Origin: Dyadobacter diqingensis
GTDB taxonomy: Bacteria > Bacteroidota > Bacteroidia > Cytophagales > Spirosomataceae
NCBI RefSeq assembly: GCF_024220585.1
Contig: NZ_JAMXKF010000009.1
Span: forward strand, 1-64,000
Length of the DNA: 64,000 nucleotides
Direction: 5' to 3'
The notes beneath the pieces were generated by a model. That model had not been told where the DNA came from and ran no database searches. It was given only the letters and a program-made list of their open reading frames with translations. The position numbers were made by a program, and so were the translations under genes. This document shows positions 16,221 to 24,670 of the stretch, in pieces (positions within the stretch are counted from its first letter, which is position 1; each line of letters starts with the position of its first letter).

Positions 16221-17033
16221 TCACGATGCTTTAAAAAACTTAGAAAAAAACAACACCTGATAACCGATGGCATTGCCCCAGTATTCCCAGTTGTGCGCAC
16301 CTTTCCGGCTGATGAAGTCGTGAGGGATGTTGTTGTCGAGCAGCTTGTTGTGCAGCTTCACATTTACCTGGTAGAAGAAATCTTCCGAACCGCAGTCGAT
16401 GATTAACGGAAGTGATTTCGGTGTCAGCAAATGGGTCAAATTGATTACGCTGTGATCATCCCATCTTTCAGGGAATTCTGCATAAGACCCGAGTTTTTTG
16501 GCAATATCCCAGTTTAATGGAAAAGGGCGTATATCCACACCGCCGCTCATGCTGCCGGCTGCACCGAAAATGTCCTGATGTTTGAAGGCCAGATACAATG
16601 CACCATGGCCGCCCATGCTCAAACCGGTAATTGCACGGCCAGCGCGGGTATTGATGGTTTTATAATGTGCGTCAATCCAGGCGGGAAGCTCGGTGCTCAC
16701 ATAGGTTTCATATTTCAGACTGTTGTCAACCGGACTGTCAAAATACCAGCTCGAAAAGTTTCCGTCCGGACAAACGATGATCATTTTATATTGATCGGCA
16801 TAATCTGCAACCGATTTTACTTTACTGATCCAGTCAGCCTGGTTGCCGCTGTAACCGTGAAGAAGATACAAAACCGGCAGTTTTTCGCTGGTTGTTGCGA
16901 CATCTGGTGTGATGACCACGGCCTTAATGTTCTTACGCATCGATTGACTGTATGTAGAAACCGTGTCAACCTTCGACGCTTTTACTGAAATAAGGGTAAT
17001 AAAAAGTAACAGGAATGTAAGCAGTTGTTTCAT
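16221..17033 (-). CDS. Secreted esterase, FrmB/tributyrin-esterase (D-type) family
   Basis: A 270-residue alpha/beta esterase of the esterase D family. A signal peptide spans residues 1 to 19. The nucleophile is S139 in GLSMGGHGAL, the acid is probably in DCGSEDFF, and the His is in KGAHNWEYW; LYLLHGYSG forms the oxyanion region. Homologues include S-formylglutathione hydrolases, feruloyl and acetyl xylan esterases and mycolyltransferases. Export here points to deacylation of polysaccharides or lipids rather than formaldehyde detoxification (inference). Confidence 0.85.
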   Translation of the reverse strand: MKQLLTFLLLFITLISVKASKVDTVSTYSQSMRKNIKAVVITPDVATTSEKLPVLYLLHGYSGNQADWISKVKSVADYADQYKMIIVCPDGNFSSWYFDSPVDNSLKYETYVSTELPAWIDAHYKTINTRAGRAITGLSMGGHGALYLAFKHQDIFGAAGSMSGGVDIRPFPLNWDIAKKLGSYAEFPERWDDHSVINLTHLLTPKSLPLIIDCGSEDFFYQVNVKLHNKLLDNNIPHDFISRKGAHNWEYWGNAIGYQVLFFSKFFKAS

Positions 17034-17156
17034 TTTTCGAAATAAATTTTTGAAGAATAAAGGATAAAACGGATTTTGGTTACTTATGTAATGGACTGAA
17101 TATAAAGTTTAAAGAATGTTGATCTGTATATAATTATAGTTGTTCTTTATTTATTA

Positions 17157-17164
17157 TATATTTG
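17157..17164 (+). promoter_or_regulatory. Candidate -7 promoter element (TATATTTG)
   Basis: TATATTTG fits TAnnTTTG exactly and lies 33 bp before the ATG of the YjgN-like gene, in an AT-rich gap. The nearest TTG upstream gives a spacer of only 14 bases, so the -33 part is weak. Confidence 0.4.
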
Positions 17165-17196
17165 GTTCTTAACCTTTCAATCAGCTAAAAATATTT

Positions 17197-18156
17197 ATGG
17201 AAATCAATCACTCGGATTCACGTCAGGTAAGTTTTCATGGCGAAGGTAGCAAACTGTTTGGCATCTACATTGTCAATTTATTACTGATGATCTTCACATT
17301 GGGACTATATTATCCCTGGGCCAAAGCAGCGGTGTTGCGTTATGTATATCAGGAAACGGAGTTCGAAGGGAGCAGGTTTGCATTTCATGGCACGGGTAAA
17401 GAAATGTTTAAAGGGTTTATCAAAGCAGTCGGAATTTTTGTGGTGATCTACGCCATTCTGATTCTGGCGGTTTGGTCACGGAACAACGTGATCCTATCGT
17501 TGGGCATGATTACTTTTTACGCGGCTATTCTGCTGTTAATCCCGGTTGCTATTCATGGTGCGCTGAAATACCGCATGTCGAGAACTTCGTGGCGGGGTAT
17601 ACATTTTGGCTATCGCGGTGATTTGAAAGAATTCGTTCAGGAGTTTGTGATCGGCGGGTTGTTAACGATAGCCACACTGGGTATTTATTCGTTCTGGTTT
17701 ACCGTCAAGCTGAGGAAATACATTTTTAGTCATCTTCGTTTTGGAAATATTGAGTTTGCTTACAACGGAGATGGTACCGAGTACTTCAAACTGAATGTCA
17801 AAGGATATTTTCTGAGTTTGTTCACCCTGGGCGTGTATTTTTTCTGGTACGTGAAAGATCTGTTTGCTTTTTTTATTGATAACCTGGAAATGAACCAGGA
17901 AGGCAATGTGTTGAAATTCCGTTCAACAGCAACGGCTGGCGGCTATTTTCAACTGATTGCCGGAAATTTGCTCATTATTATTTTTTCACTCGGACTGGCG
18001 GCGCCCTGGGCTACTGTGCGCACCATCAATTTTATTTTTTCCAATATCATCATCGACGGCCCTCTGGATACTGATTCTATCAAACAGACCGAAATGGATT
18101 ACAGCGATGCCACTGGCGAAGACATATCCGACATGATGGATATCGGCCTGATTTAA
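17197..18156 (+). CDS. YjgN/DUF898 family membrane protein
   Basis: A 319-residue multi-pass membrane protein built from repeated DUF898 units. Each unit has a FHGxGxExF-like start (SFHGEGSKLF, AFHGTGKEMF, AYNGDGTEYF) followed by a hydrophobic helix pair with TLGxYxxW (FTLGLYYPWAK, ATLGIYSFWF, FTLGVYFFWY, FSLGLAAPWA). The biochemical role of YjgN is unknown. It is followed 12 bp later by an M48 protease gene and then by a SHOCT gene. DUF898 and M48 genes are adjacent in other genomes as well, which suggests a shared envelope role. Confidence 0.88.
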   Translation: MEINHSDSRQVSFHGEGSKLFGIYIVNLLLMIFTLGLYYPWAKAAVLRYVYQETEFEGSRFAFHGTGKEMFKGFIKAVGIFVVIYAILILAVWSRNNVILSLGMITFYAAILLLIPVAIHGALKYRMSRTSWRGIHFGYRGDLKEFVQEFVIGGLLTIATLGIYSFWFTVKLRKYIFSHLRFGNIEFAYNGDGTEYFKLNVKGYFLSLFTLGVYFFWYVKDLFAFFIDNLEMNQEGNVLKFRSTATAGGYFQLIAGNLLIIIFSLGLAAPWATVRTINFIFSNIIIDGPLDTDSIKQTEMDYSDATGEDISDMMDIGLI

Positions 18157-18168
18157 CGATATTTGTTC

Positions 18169-19254
18169 ATGCAGTCATTTGATATTTTGTATTATGATGG
18201 GAAAACCTCAGTTTCCCATCAGGCTTCTTTGTCGCTTGAAAAAGATTACTGGCTTATTCAGTATGATCAGGAATTTGAAAAACAATCTGTTCGCTGGGAA
18301 GTAGGACAGGTGGAAAGGGATATGGGATTTAACTCCCTGTTCATTTTTCGTTATGGAGATTTTCCACGGCAAACGCTGGAATGCAAAGACGAAAATCTGC
18401 TCATTGAATTAAGACAGCTCTACCCTGACAAGGCTTTTTTCGATAAAAAGCTTAATGTTCTGTTACATAAGAATACCACGGTTCTGGTAGGGTTAACTCT
18501 TGGCTTAATTGGTATTTTGCTGGTTTCCTATTTTTATATTCTCCCCTGGTTTTCTGAAAAAGTTGCAGAGCATATACCGGTGAGCACCGAGATAAGCCTC
18601 GGTGACACCATGTTTGAAAATACCATTAATCATTACAAAAAAAATGACAGTCTGACGGCGCGGGTCAACGATTTTGTAAAAGAAATTGACTTCAAAACAA
18701 ATTATCCGATTAAGGTCACCGTTGTGCACGAAGATGATATGAATGCATTTGCATTACCTGGCGGGAACATCATTGTTTTTGATAAAATACTGGGTAAAAT
18801 GAAGTCTGCTGATGAGCTGGCGGCACTTCTTGCGCATGAAGTTTCGCACGTGCATTACCGGCATTCGCTGAAAAATATTTTTCGGAGTTTGTCGGGATAC
18901 CTGGTGATATCGTTGCTCTTTAATGATATTAACGGTATTACAGCGATTTTGGCGGATAACTCCAATATGCTGCTAAACCTGAGTTACTCCCGAAATCTTG
19001 AAACGGAAGCGGACGAAAAGGCGGTGGAGATATTAAAAGCCAATGGTTTGAATCTGAATGGTTTGGTAGAATTGTTTACTTTGTTGGAATCGGAAACTAA
19101 TAAGGTTGCGACGATTAAACTGTTAAGTACGCACCCGCTCACAACGGAAAGAATTGCTTTTGCCAGAGAAGTTGCGCGACAGCAAAATGCGCCGGTAAAG
19201 AAAGAAAATCTCGAAAAAAAGTGGCAGGCAATTGGCGCTGAAAGGCTCAAATAG
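18169..19254 (+). CDS. M48-family membrane metallopeptidase
   Basis: A 361-residue zinc peptidase. HEVSH at residues 223-227 is the HExxH zinc and catalytic motif and SRNLETEADEKAVEIL supplies the third ligand Glu and conserved Asp, as in HtpX/Oma1/BepA-like proteins. One membrane helix lies at about 103 to 125, with the peptidase domain after it, probably in the periplasm. ATG 18169 was chosen over TTG 18163. It starts 12 bp after the YjgN-like stop, so the pair is one operon. Likely role is quality control of envelope proteins (inference). Confidence 0.88.
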   Translation: MQSFDILYYDGKTSVSHQASLSLEKDYWLIQYDQEFEKQSVRWEVGQVERDMGFNSLFIFRYGDFPRQTLECKDENLLIELRQLYPDKAFFDKKLNVLLHKNTTVLVGLTLGLIGILLVSYFYILPWFSEKVAEHIPVSTEISLGDTMFENTINHYKKNDSLTARVNDFVKEIDFKTNYPIKVTVVHEDDMNAFALPGGNIIVFDKILGKMKSADELAALLAHEVSHVHYRHSLKNIFRSLSGYLVISLLFNDINGITAILADNSNMLLNLSYSRNLETEADEKAVEILKANGLNLNGLVELFTLLESETNKVATIKLLSTHPLTTERIAFAREVARQQNAPVKKENLEKKWQAIGAERLK

Positions 19255-19332
19255 AATGCAGTGTGTTTGATGGCACTGTTTTTGTTGTTTCTAACTGGAT
19301 AATAATGTTTAAGTTAGATAAAAAACAGAGGT

Positions 19333-20088
19333 ATGAAAGCACTGACAAAAGAAGGCGACAGGAAAATAGAAGATATAGCTGCAAGGTATAGTCTGAGTAA
19401 GGATAGCGTCTTGTCTTTGCTCGAAGCCGTTGTTAACGGTAATGCCACGATGGCTCAATTTAATGTGCCCGAATTGGGTGGCAGCGGGCAGTGGATGAAG
19501 GGAGGGATGACCATGGTGGGTGATATGTTTAACAGGTCACTGAAAATCACGGTCGATCAGCTTTGCACGGAATTGGCCAATCTGGTATCCACAGAAATTC
19601 TGTTTGATGTTTCAAATACAGGATCTGAGAAAAACAGAGCGGGTACTGATAAGCCCTGGCCGGCTGTTTTTGGCAAACCTACAACGAGTGGCTCTCAAAA
19701 TAATTTCCGTTATGCCTATTTCGGCCCCGTTCGCCGTCTGGTAATCGAATCGAATGGGAACCGTGCTATTTACGATACCAAACATCATGAAATTTCCGGT
19801 GTTTCGCAGCAACAGGGCTCTCAGCAATCCTTTGAGCTCACCAGCCAGGATGGGCCGATCGATTTGTCCAGTTTGCCACTTATTTCAGAACCGGGAACAT
19901 TGACACAATCCACGCCGGAGCTGCAATATGATGTGATCTCATCGCCGGGCCTGAAAGAAACTGAGTCTGCAAATTCGGAGGATGCTATTTTTGCTACAAT
20001 CGAAAAGTTATCCGTCTTATTTGAAAAAGGGCATATCACAGAAGACGAATTCAAAACCAAAAAAGCAGAGCTGATGGCGCGGTTATAA
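19333..20088 (+). CDS. SHOCT-domain protein, third gene of the YjgN/M48 operon
   Basis: A 251-residue protein. The C-terminal 32 residues are a SHOCT motif (LSVLFEKGHITEDEFKTKKA), a short oligomerisation or chaperone-binding element. The N-terminal 60 residues are helix-rich (RKIEDIAARYSLSKDSVLSLLE), with a possible helix-turn-helix-like shape, followed by a segment rich in Gly and Met (GGSGQWMKGGMTMVGDMFN). The middle is low in complexity and probably flexible. No signal peptide is visible. It begins 78 bp after the M48 gene and probably shares the transcript. I do not recognise the central part. Confidence 0.7.
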   Translation: MKALTKEGDRKIEDIAARYSLSKDSVLSLLEAVVNGNATMAQFNVPELGGSGQWMKGGMTMVGDMFNRSLKITVDQLCTELANLVSTEILFDVSNTGSEKNRAGTDKPWPAVFGKPTTSGSQNNFRYAYFGPVRRLVIESNGNRAIYDTKHHEISGVSQQQGSQQSFELTSQDGPIDLSSLPLISEPGTLTQSTPELQYDVISSPGLKETESANSEDAIFATIEKLSVLFEKGHITEDEFKTKKAELMARL

Positions 20089-20131
20089 ATAAAGACAGAG
20101 CAGTTTGTCTGTTTGATTTCTCATTTCAGAC

Positions 20132-20175
20132 AAAAAATAATGGATCAGAGAATAATCCCTGATCCATTATTTTTT
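20132..20175. terminator. Strong bidirectional intrinsic terminator
   Basis: 17-base arms AAAAAATAATGGATCAG (20132-20148) and CTGATCCATTATTTTTT (20159-20175) give a T tract on both strands. It sits between convergent stops at 20088 and 20183. Confidence 0.92.
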
Positions 20176-20182
20176 ATATGCT

Positions 20183-20656
20183 TTACAAGCTGTTTACTGC
20201 TTTGTGAGCATCCCGATATTTTTTAATCAGGTCGTGAGATGATAACAATGACGCTTTCTGGTCGGTAATGATCTGTCTGATCGCCACCGGAATTTCAGCA
20301 TCAGATGCCAATGCATCTTCGTAAGCTTCCTGAGCAGCATCTTCTCCATACTCGCAACTTTCCAGAACCGATTGTCTGTCATGGCCAGAGAATGTTGCCT
20401 TGATATCCATCCATACCCTGTATATTTTTCCAGAACTTGTCGTTCCCGTCGCTATTTCACCACCAAGACTTGCTACTTCAGATGTCAGTTCTGAAACATA
20501 TTCTCTGCTTTCGTTTGCCATTTTTTGAAACAAACCTTGCAGGTCTACATCAATTGTGTCGGTTTCCTTAATTGCCTTTTCGTATCCGTCAATACGGTCA
20601 TTGTTGATACGGATTAAGTCATTCAGTACTTCTATAAGATTTTCGTTCGTTGACAT
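20183..20656 (-). CDS. PA2169-family four-helix-bundle protein (DUF2383)
   Basis: A 157-residue, almost wholly helical protein of the ferritin-like DUF2383/PA2169 family. Visible pieces are LNDLIRINNDRIDGYEKAIKE, LFQKMANESREYVSELTSEV and GRIYRVWMDIK-like KIYRVWMDIKATFSGHDRQS, followed by CEYGEDAAQEAYEDAL. Family members are stress-associated; the metal content and activity are not established. It is cytoplasmic and single, bounded downstream by a shared terminator. Confidence 0.82.
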   Translation of the reverse strand: MSTNENLIEVLNDLIRINNDRIDGYEKAIKETDTIDVDLQGLFQKMANESREYVSELTSEVASLGGEIATGTTSSGKIYRVWMDIKATFSGHDRQSVLESCEYGEDAAQEAYEDALASDAEIPVAIRQIITDQKASLLSSHDLIKKYRDAHKAVNSL

Positions 20657-20832
20657 GATATTGTAATTTAAATGAATAATAATCAGTCATTTAAAAACTT
20701 TGTGCCACCACGAAAATGATCTTTAAAGCTGTTTTTTTACAACGGGTGTTGTCATTTTTCCCGTTGATGCGGCAATTTATGTACGGCTCGTGGAAGCAGT
20801 TCCCGTGGAAAAAATACCCTCTTCACAACGTG

Positions 20833-21798
20833 TTAAAATGCCACACCGATTTTCACACCACCCCATTTATGAGTCCTTCCGGTTTTAAATTCTTTTGTCA
20901 GAAAAATCTGATAATATTCGATGTATAAGCTTCGTATGCTGATTACTGCACCGAAAGAATTCTGGAAGGTTATCCGGTTTATTGCAGAGGATTTTAACGT
21001 GTATGGACTATTTCTATTGAATACGCCACCTTGAAGGGACGCATCATAACCGACCAGACTAATCAGTGGCTGGCTATACAGATACAGCTGATAGTTATTT
21101 TTTATTTTTTCTTCTTTTGGAAGAAACGGAGACATAAATCTCCCCAAAGTCAGTGTTGCGCCTGCTTGCAGTTTGTTGGATAACGTCCCGACTCTGGCCT
21201 GCGAATTCGTATTCATGGATATGATATTGGGCACGTTCAGGATCTGTTTTTCATAATTCAGTTCGTAGTTCAATACGACGTCGTTCCGGATCTGATATTG
21301 CCAACCCATCGGCTCCTGATCGCCTGTCCAGCTATGAATTGTTTTCTGCATTTTGCCTGCAAAAGCGGCCTGACCGATCATGCCTGTGCTCAACACTGAG
21401 GATAATCTTGTTTTATGGATGGTATCAACGGAGCTTGCAAAACTTTTAAACATGATGACGCCAGCGAAGGGCCGGTCATTGTATAAAATCTTGTTGCTCT
21501 TAATACTGGTAGGTGTAAAACCATAGTGTTCAAAAGATACGCCATATTTCGTCCGGCTGTTTTTCAATCGAAGCAGCGTTGCAGATAACGGGTTCTTTTT
21601 TAAGCACGTGGTGACGAATTCCAAATCATATCCCTGGGTATAATAGTAGTCGGTTTTTCCCCAGAAATCATTGTCATAGTGAATCCTGAAATACTTTTCT
21701 GCCGGGATATTTCTGAAAGAGACAAGATTGTCTATTCTCTGACCCGATGATAAAACGGGCAAAAGAATTAAAAGAAAGCCGGAGAATATTTTTCGCAT
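20833..21798 (-). CDS. Lipid A deacylase LpxR-like outer-membrane protein
   Basis: A 321-residue protein of the DUF2219/LpxR family. Residues 1 to 19 are a signal peptide. IHYDNDFWGKTDYYYTQGYD and ILYNDRPFAGVIMFKS carry the conserved Asp and Asn/Asp positions of the family, and QKTIHSWTGDQEPMGWQYQ carries the His and GW motif. The rest alternates hydrophobic and polar residues and should form a beta barrel. LpxR removes the 3'-linked acyloxyacyl chain of lipid A in the outer membrane; specificity here is untested. Confidence 0.85.
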   Translation of the reverse strand: MRKIFSGFLLILLPVLSSGQRIDNLVSFRNIPAEKYFRIHYDNDFWGKTDYYYTQGYDLEFVTTCLKKNPLSATLLRLKNSRTKYGVSFEHYGFTPTSIKSNKILYNDRPFAGVIMFKSFASSVDTIHKTRLSSVLSTGMIGQAAFAGKMQKTIHSWTGDQEPMGWQYQIRNDVVLNYELNYEKQILNVPNIISMNTNSQARVGTLSNKLQAGATLTLGRFMSPFLPKEEKIKNNYQLYLYSQPLISLVGYDASLQGGVFNRNSPYTLKSSAINRITFQNSFGAVISIRSLYIEYYQIFLTKEFKTGRTHKWGGVKIGVAF

Positions 21799-21855
21799 AA
21801 ACGATATACGATTCTCCCGCTGGAAAGGATTGTTTTGATGTAAAACGCGTCAAGG

Positions 21856-22956
21856 TTATGCAGGATGTGCCAGCAAAGATTTTACATGCTGCTCGTTCCC
21901 TGACAGATATGTAAGATCGCTTACCTCTTTGTTTAATATACGTTTGATCTTTCCATTTTCAAAAGCCAGAAACACGGCAGGATGGACATAATATTTTTTG
22001 CAGACCGTCCGCGTGTTGCCCAAATGTGCCGCTACTGTGTCCAGGCAGGTATTCACCGTTCTGGTAAATTCCCTCTTGGTTTTGTATTCCATGTGTTCAC
22101 TCAGATACTCAAAAGCGGTAACAGTACCCATCCATGTCCTGAAATCTTTGGCAGAAAAACTGGCACCCGTATGAATCCTGATGTATTCATTGACATGGCT
22201 GGCTGATAAAGCCGATTTTTCTCCGTGTTCATTAATATATTGAAAAAGTCTGCGACCAGGCATTTCCTTGCATTGTTTCACAAGCCGTGCCAGCTGTACA
22301 TCTTTGAGGGTAATATCCTGCTTGATCCCTTTCTTTCCCTTAAACATAAAACGGATGGTTTTTCCCTTCACCGTCGCATGGCGGGCGTCCAGGGTTGTAA
22401 TGCCGGAAGATCCGTGTTTGATTTTGTAACGTTGGTTTCCTACACGAATACAGGTTTTATCCATAAGTTTGATCACCAGCGCAATAGCCTTATCCATATC
22501 AAAAGTGCGTCTCCGCAAATCACTTTCTACTTTTTCACGCAGCTGAGGGAGTGCCTCTGAAAACATCAGCAAACGGTAATATTTTGTCTGGTTGCGGACT
22601 AGGTTCCAATGCGGGTGATAGCGATATTGTTTACGTCCGGCCTCGTCAATGCCAGTCGCCTGAAGATGCCCGTCCGGATCTTTGCTGATCCATACCTCTT
22701 GCCAGGCAGGCGGCAATACCAAAGATTTTATCCGTTTGATGGCCTCTTTATCCTTACATCGGCTGCCGGACTTATCGGTATAATAAAATCGTGGTGATTT
22801 TCCTTTTCTGAGATAACCCGGTGCATCGCTGCCCGAAATATAGTTCAGGCCCGCGGCTGCGGCGGTTAAGGCGGGATCTTTTTTTAACTTTTTAAATTGT
22901 CTGGTAGAAATGACGGGCATTTCAGTTAAGCTTCCAGTGGCTGCGGCTCCGGACAT
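21856..22956 (-). CDS. DNA topoisomerase IB
   Basis: A 366-residue bacterial/viral type IB topoisomerase. It relaxes supercoils through a 3'-phosphotyrosine intermediate; the nucleophile is predicted to be Y323 in YYVHP. Other parts of the active site are visible: RVGNQRYKIKHGSSGITTL (with the Arg and Lys), KGKKGIKQD, and SAKDFRTWMGT, which matches the conserved ARDFRTW. The N-terminal part (GLNYISGSDAPGYLRKGKSP) is the usual DNA-clamp region. It is cytoplasmic; a second in-frame ATG 13 codons in is an alternative start. Confidence 0.9.
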   Translation of the reverse strand: MSGAAATGSLTEMPVISTRQFKKLKKDPALTAAAAGLNYISGSDAPGYLRKGKSPRFYYTDKSGSRCKDKEAIKRIKSLVLPPAWQEVWISKDPDGHLQATGIDEAGRKQYRYHPHWNLVRNQTKYYRLLMFSEALPQLREKVESDLRRRTFDMDKAIALVIKLMDKTCIRVGNQRYKIKHGSSGITTLDARHATVKGKTIRFMFKGKKGIKQDITLKDVQLARLVKQCKEMPGRRLFQYINEHGEKSALSASHVNEYIRIHTGASFSAKDFRTWMGTVTAFEYLSEHMEYKTKREFTRTVNTCLDTVAAHLGNTRTVCKKYYVHPAVFLAFENGKIKRILNKEVSDLTYLSGNEQHVKSLLAHPA

Positions 22957-23147
22957 TTTTTGGTACGGTTAAATGATTTATCAGCAGTATAATAAATCAG
23001 TACCAGCCGTTTAATTCAAGCTTGGCAAAAGTGTTATTGTTTGTAACTTGTTATTATACAGTGCTTTATCTCTATTTAAGCGCTACTCCACAAGTTTCGT
23101 GATGCGGAAGTATCTACTCACATTTGAGACTGTTAGTTAAAAAATGC

Positions 23148-23594
23148 TCATTCGTTTGCAATCAGGAATTCGGATAACTCAGGCTGTGGTGTAAGATTAT
23201 CTTTCCGCAACAGACATTTATTTAAAATACCGATCAGGCTGGAAAAACTCGTGGGCTTCTGAACGTACAGATTTGCTCCCGCATTGTAAGCGGATTCAAG
23301 AAGATAACTAGCCACGGAAGTGGATAAAATAACAACGGGTGTCTCTTTGTACATTTCCGATCTGCGCAGCTCCATCAGACATTCCAGCCCATTTTTAACG
23401 GGCATGTTCATATCCAGAAAAATCAGATCGGGAATACGTTCGCTCTCCGCTAACTTTCGCATCAGTTCCATCCCGTTTTCAGCAACGGTCAGTTCGGCAG
23501 GAAGGGGAATTTGTCCCAATGCTTCCTGAAACAGGAACGTATCATCTTCGTCATCGTCGGCTAAAAAAATAGTGCAGGGGGCGTTTAAGGTCAT
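23148..23594 (-). CDS. Single-domain response regulator
   Basis: A 148-residue receiver-only protein. The acidic pocket is DDDEDD (residues 13 to 18), the phosphorylation site is D61 in LDMNMPVKNGLECL, the switch Ser/Thr is in VVILSTSV, and the Lys is in YVQKPTS. There is no output domain, as in CheY or Rcp1. No histidine kinase is next to it, so the partner must be elsewhere. It is only distantly similar to the receiver at 11449. Confidence 0.88.
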   Translation of the reverse strand: MTLNAPCTIFLADDDEDDTFLFQEALGQIPLPAELTVAENGMELMRKLAESERIPDLIFLDMNMPVKNGLECLMELRRSEMYKETPVVILSTSVASYLLESAYNAGANLYVQKPTSFSSLIGILNKCLLRKDNLTPQPELSEFLIANE

Positions 23595-23917
23595 GTTTAG
23601 GGTATTGCGGAGTATTGAACTACGTCAGTTAAAGCACTAAAATTAATATAAGTTTTAGCAAAAAGCATTTGAAAAATATTGTAAGAAGATCAGAAGCGCC
23701 GTTTTTGCGTTCTTTTTCTGTAAGTTAAGTTAAAAATACAAAATATAATGCTAACCCCGATGATGATTAATATCAACACTATGGGTCAGGGAATATTCAT
23801 AAATAAAATAGGGCCAGGATGTTTTATGTTGTCTGAACACGGGAGGGGCAACTTATGCTGTTTGGCACAAATTTTTATTGTTATCTGATTATAATATCAC
23901 TAAAAATGAAAATAATC
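23595..23917. other. Divergent intergenic region without a recognisable gene
   Basis: About 320 bp of AT-rich DNA between the response regulator (minus) and the DUF4142 lipoprotein (plus). It must hold both promoters, but I see no exact TTG-N19-TAnnTTTG match, palindrome or RNA-like structure. Confidence 0.5.
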
Positions 23918-24481
23918 ATGAAAAAGATAACACTAAGCGCCCTGTTTTTGGCAAGTATATTGACATTTTCGGCATGTAACAGTTCTGAAAATAAGGACAG
24001 CAAAGAGGTGGCGGAAGATCAGAACGAGCAGAAATTTGACGATACCAAACTGGAAGATGATACAGAATTCGTGGTAGCAGCTGCTGATGGCGGCATGTTT
24101 GAAGTTCAGCTGGGTGAGCTTGCTGAGAAAAACGCCGTTTCCAAGGATGTTAAGGATTTCGGAAGTATGTTGGTTAAAGACCATTCCAAAGCTAACGATG
24201 AGCTGAAAACGCTGGCCGCTCAAAAGAACATTACGTTGCCTGCAGCATTAAGTGAAGACAAGCAAAAGAAATACAATGACCTTGCCGAGAAAAAAGGAAA
24301 AGATTTTGATAAGGCTTATTTGTCATTAATGGTTGATGATCACAAAATGGATATAAAGGAATTTGAAGAAGCTTCGAAGGACGCAAAAGATGCCGAGGTG
24401 AAATCGTGGGCGGCTGGAAAATTGCCGACGCTTAACCACCATTTGGAGACAGTCCAGAATTTGAAAGACAAATTGAAGTAA
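23918..24481 (+). CDS. DUF4142 lipoprotein
   Basis: A 187-residue lipoprotein starting at ATG 23918. The signal MKKITLSALFLASILTFSAC ends in a lipobox, and the 21-codon open extension upstream has no signal features. The mature part begins with an acidic linker followed by a helical DUF4142 domain (MFEVQLGELAEKNAV, DFGSMLVKDHSKANDEL, AYLSLMVDDHKMDIKEFEEA). The fold is ferritin-like with conserved His residues; the function is unknown, although family members are often stress-related. It is closed by a strong terminator, so it stands alone. Confidence 0.88.
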   Translation: MKKITLSALFLASILTFSACNSSENKDSKEVAEDQNEQKFDDTKLEDDTEFVVAAADGGMFEVQLGELAEKNAVSKDVKDFGSMLVKDHSKANDELKTLAAQKNITLPAALSEDKQKKYNDLAEKKGKDFDKAYLSLMVDDHKMDIKEFEEASKDAKDAEVKSWAAGKLPTLNHHLETVQNLKDKLK

Positions 24482-24504
24482 CATCAATGACTTCGTAAAG
24501 CAAG

Positions 24505-24534
24505 AGGAACAATCGAAAGGTTGTTCCTTTTTTG
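24505..24534 (+). terminator. Intrinsic terminator with GAAA tetraloop
   Basis: The stem AGGAACAATC pairs with GGTTGTTCCT (one T-G pair) around a GAAA loop and is followed by six Ts. It lies 24 bp after the DUF4142 stop. Confidence 0.93.
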
Positions 24535-24670
24535 TTGTCAGAACAGATCATAACAAACCTTATTTTTATGAATGTTTGTTTTTTGAAAGTATATAGAGTT
24601 ATTTTGTCTACTAGTTTTATAGAGTAGTTGGTTTGGGTACCACTGCGCTGAATATCTGAATCATAAAATT

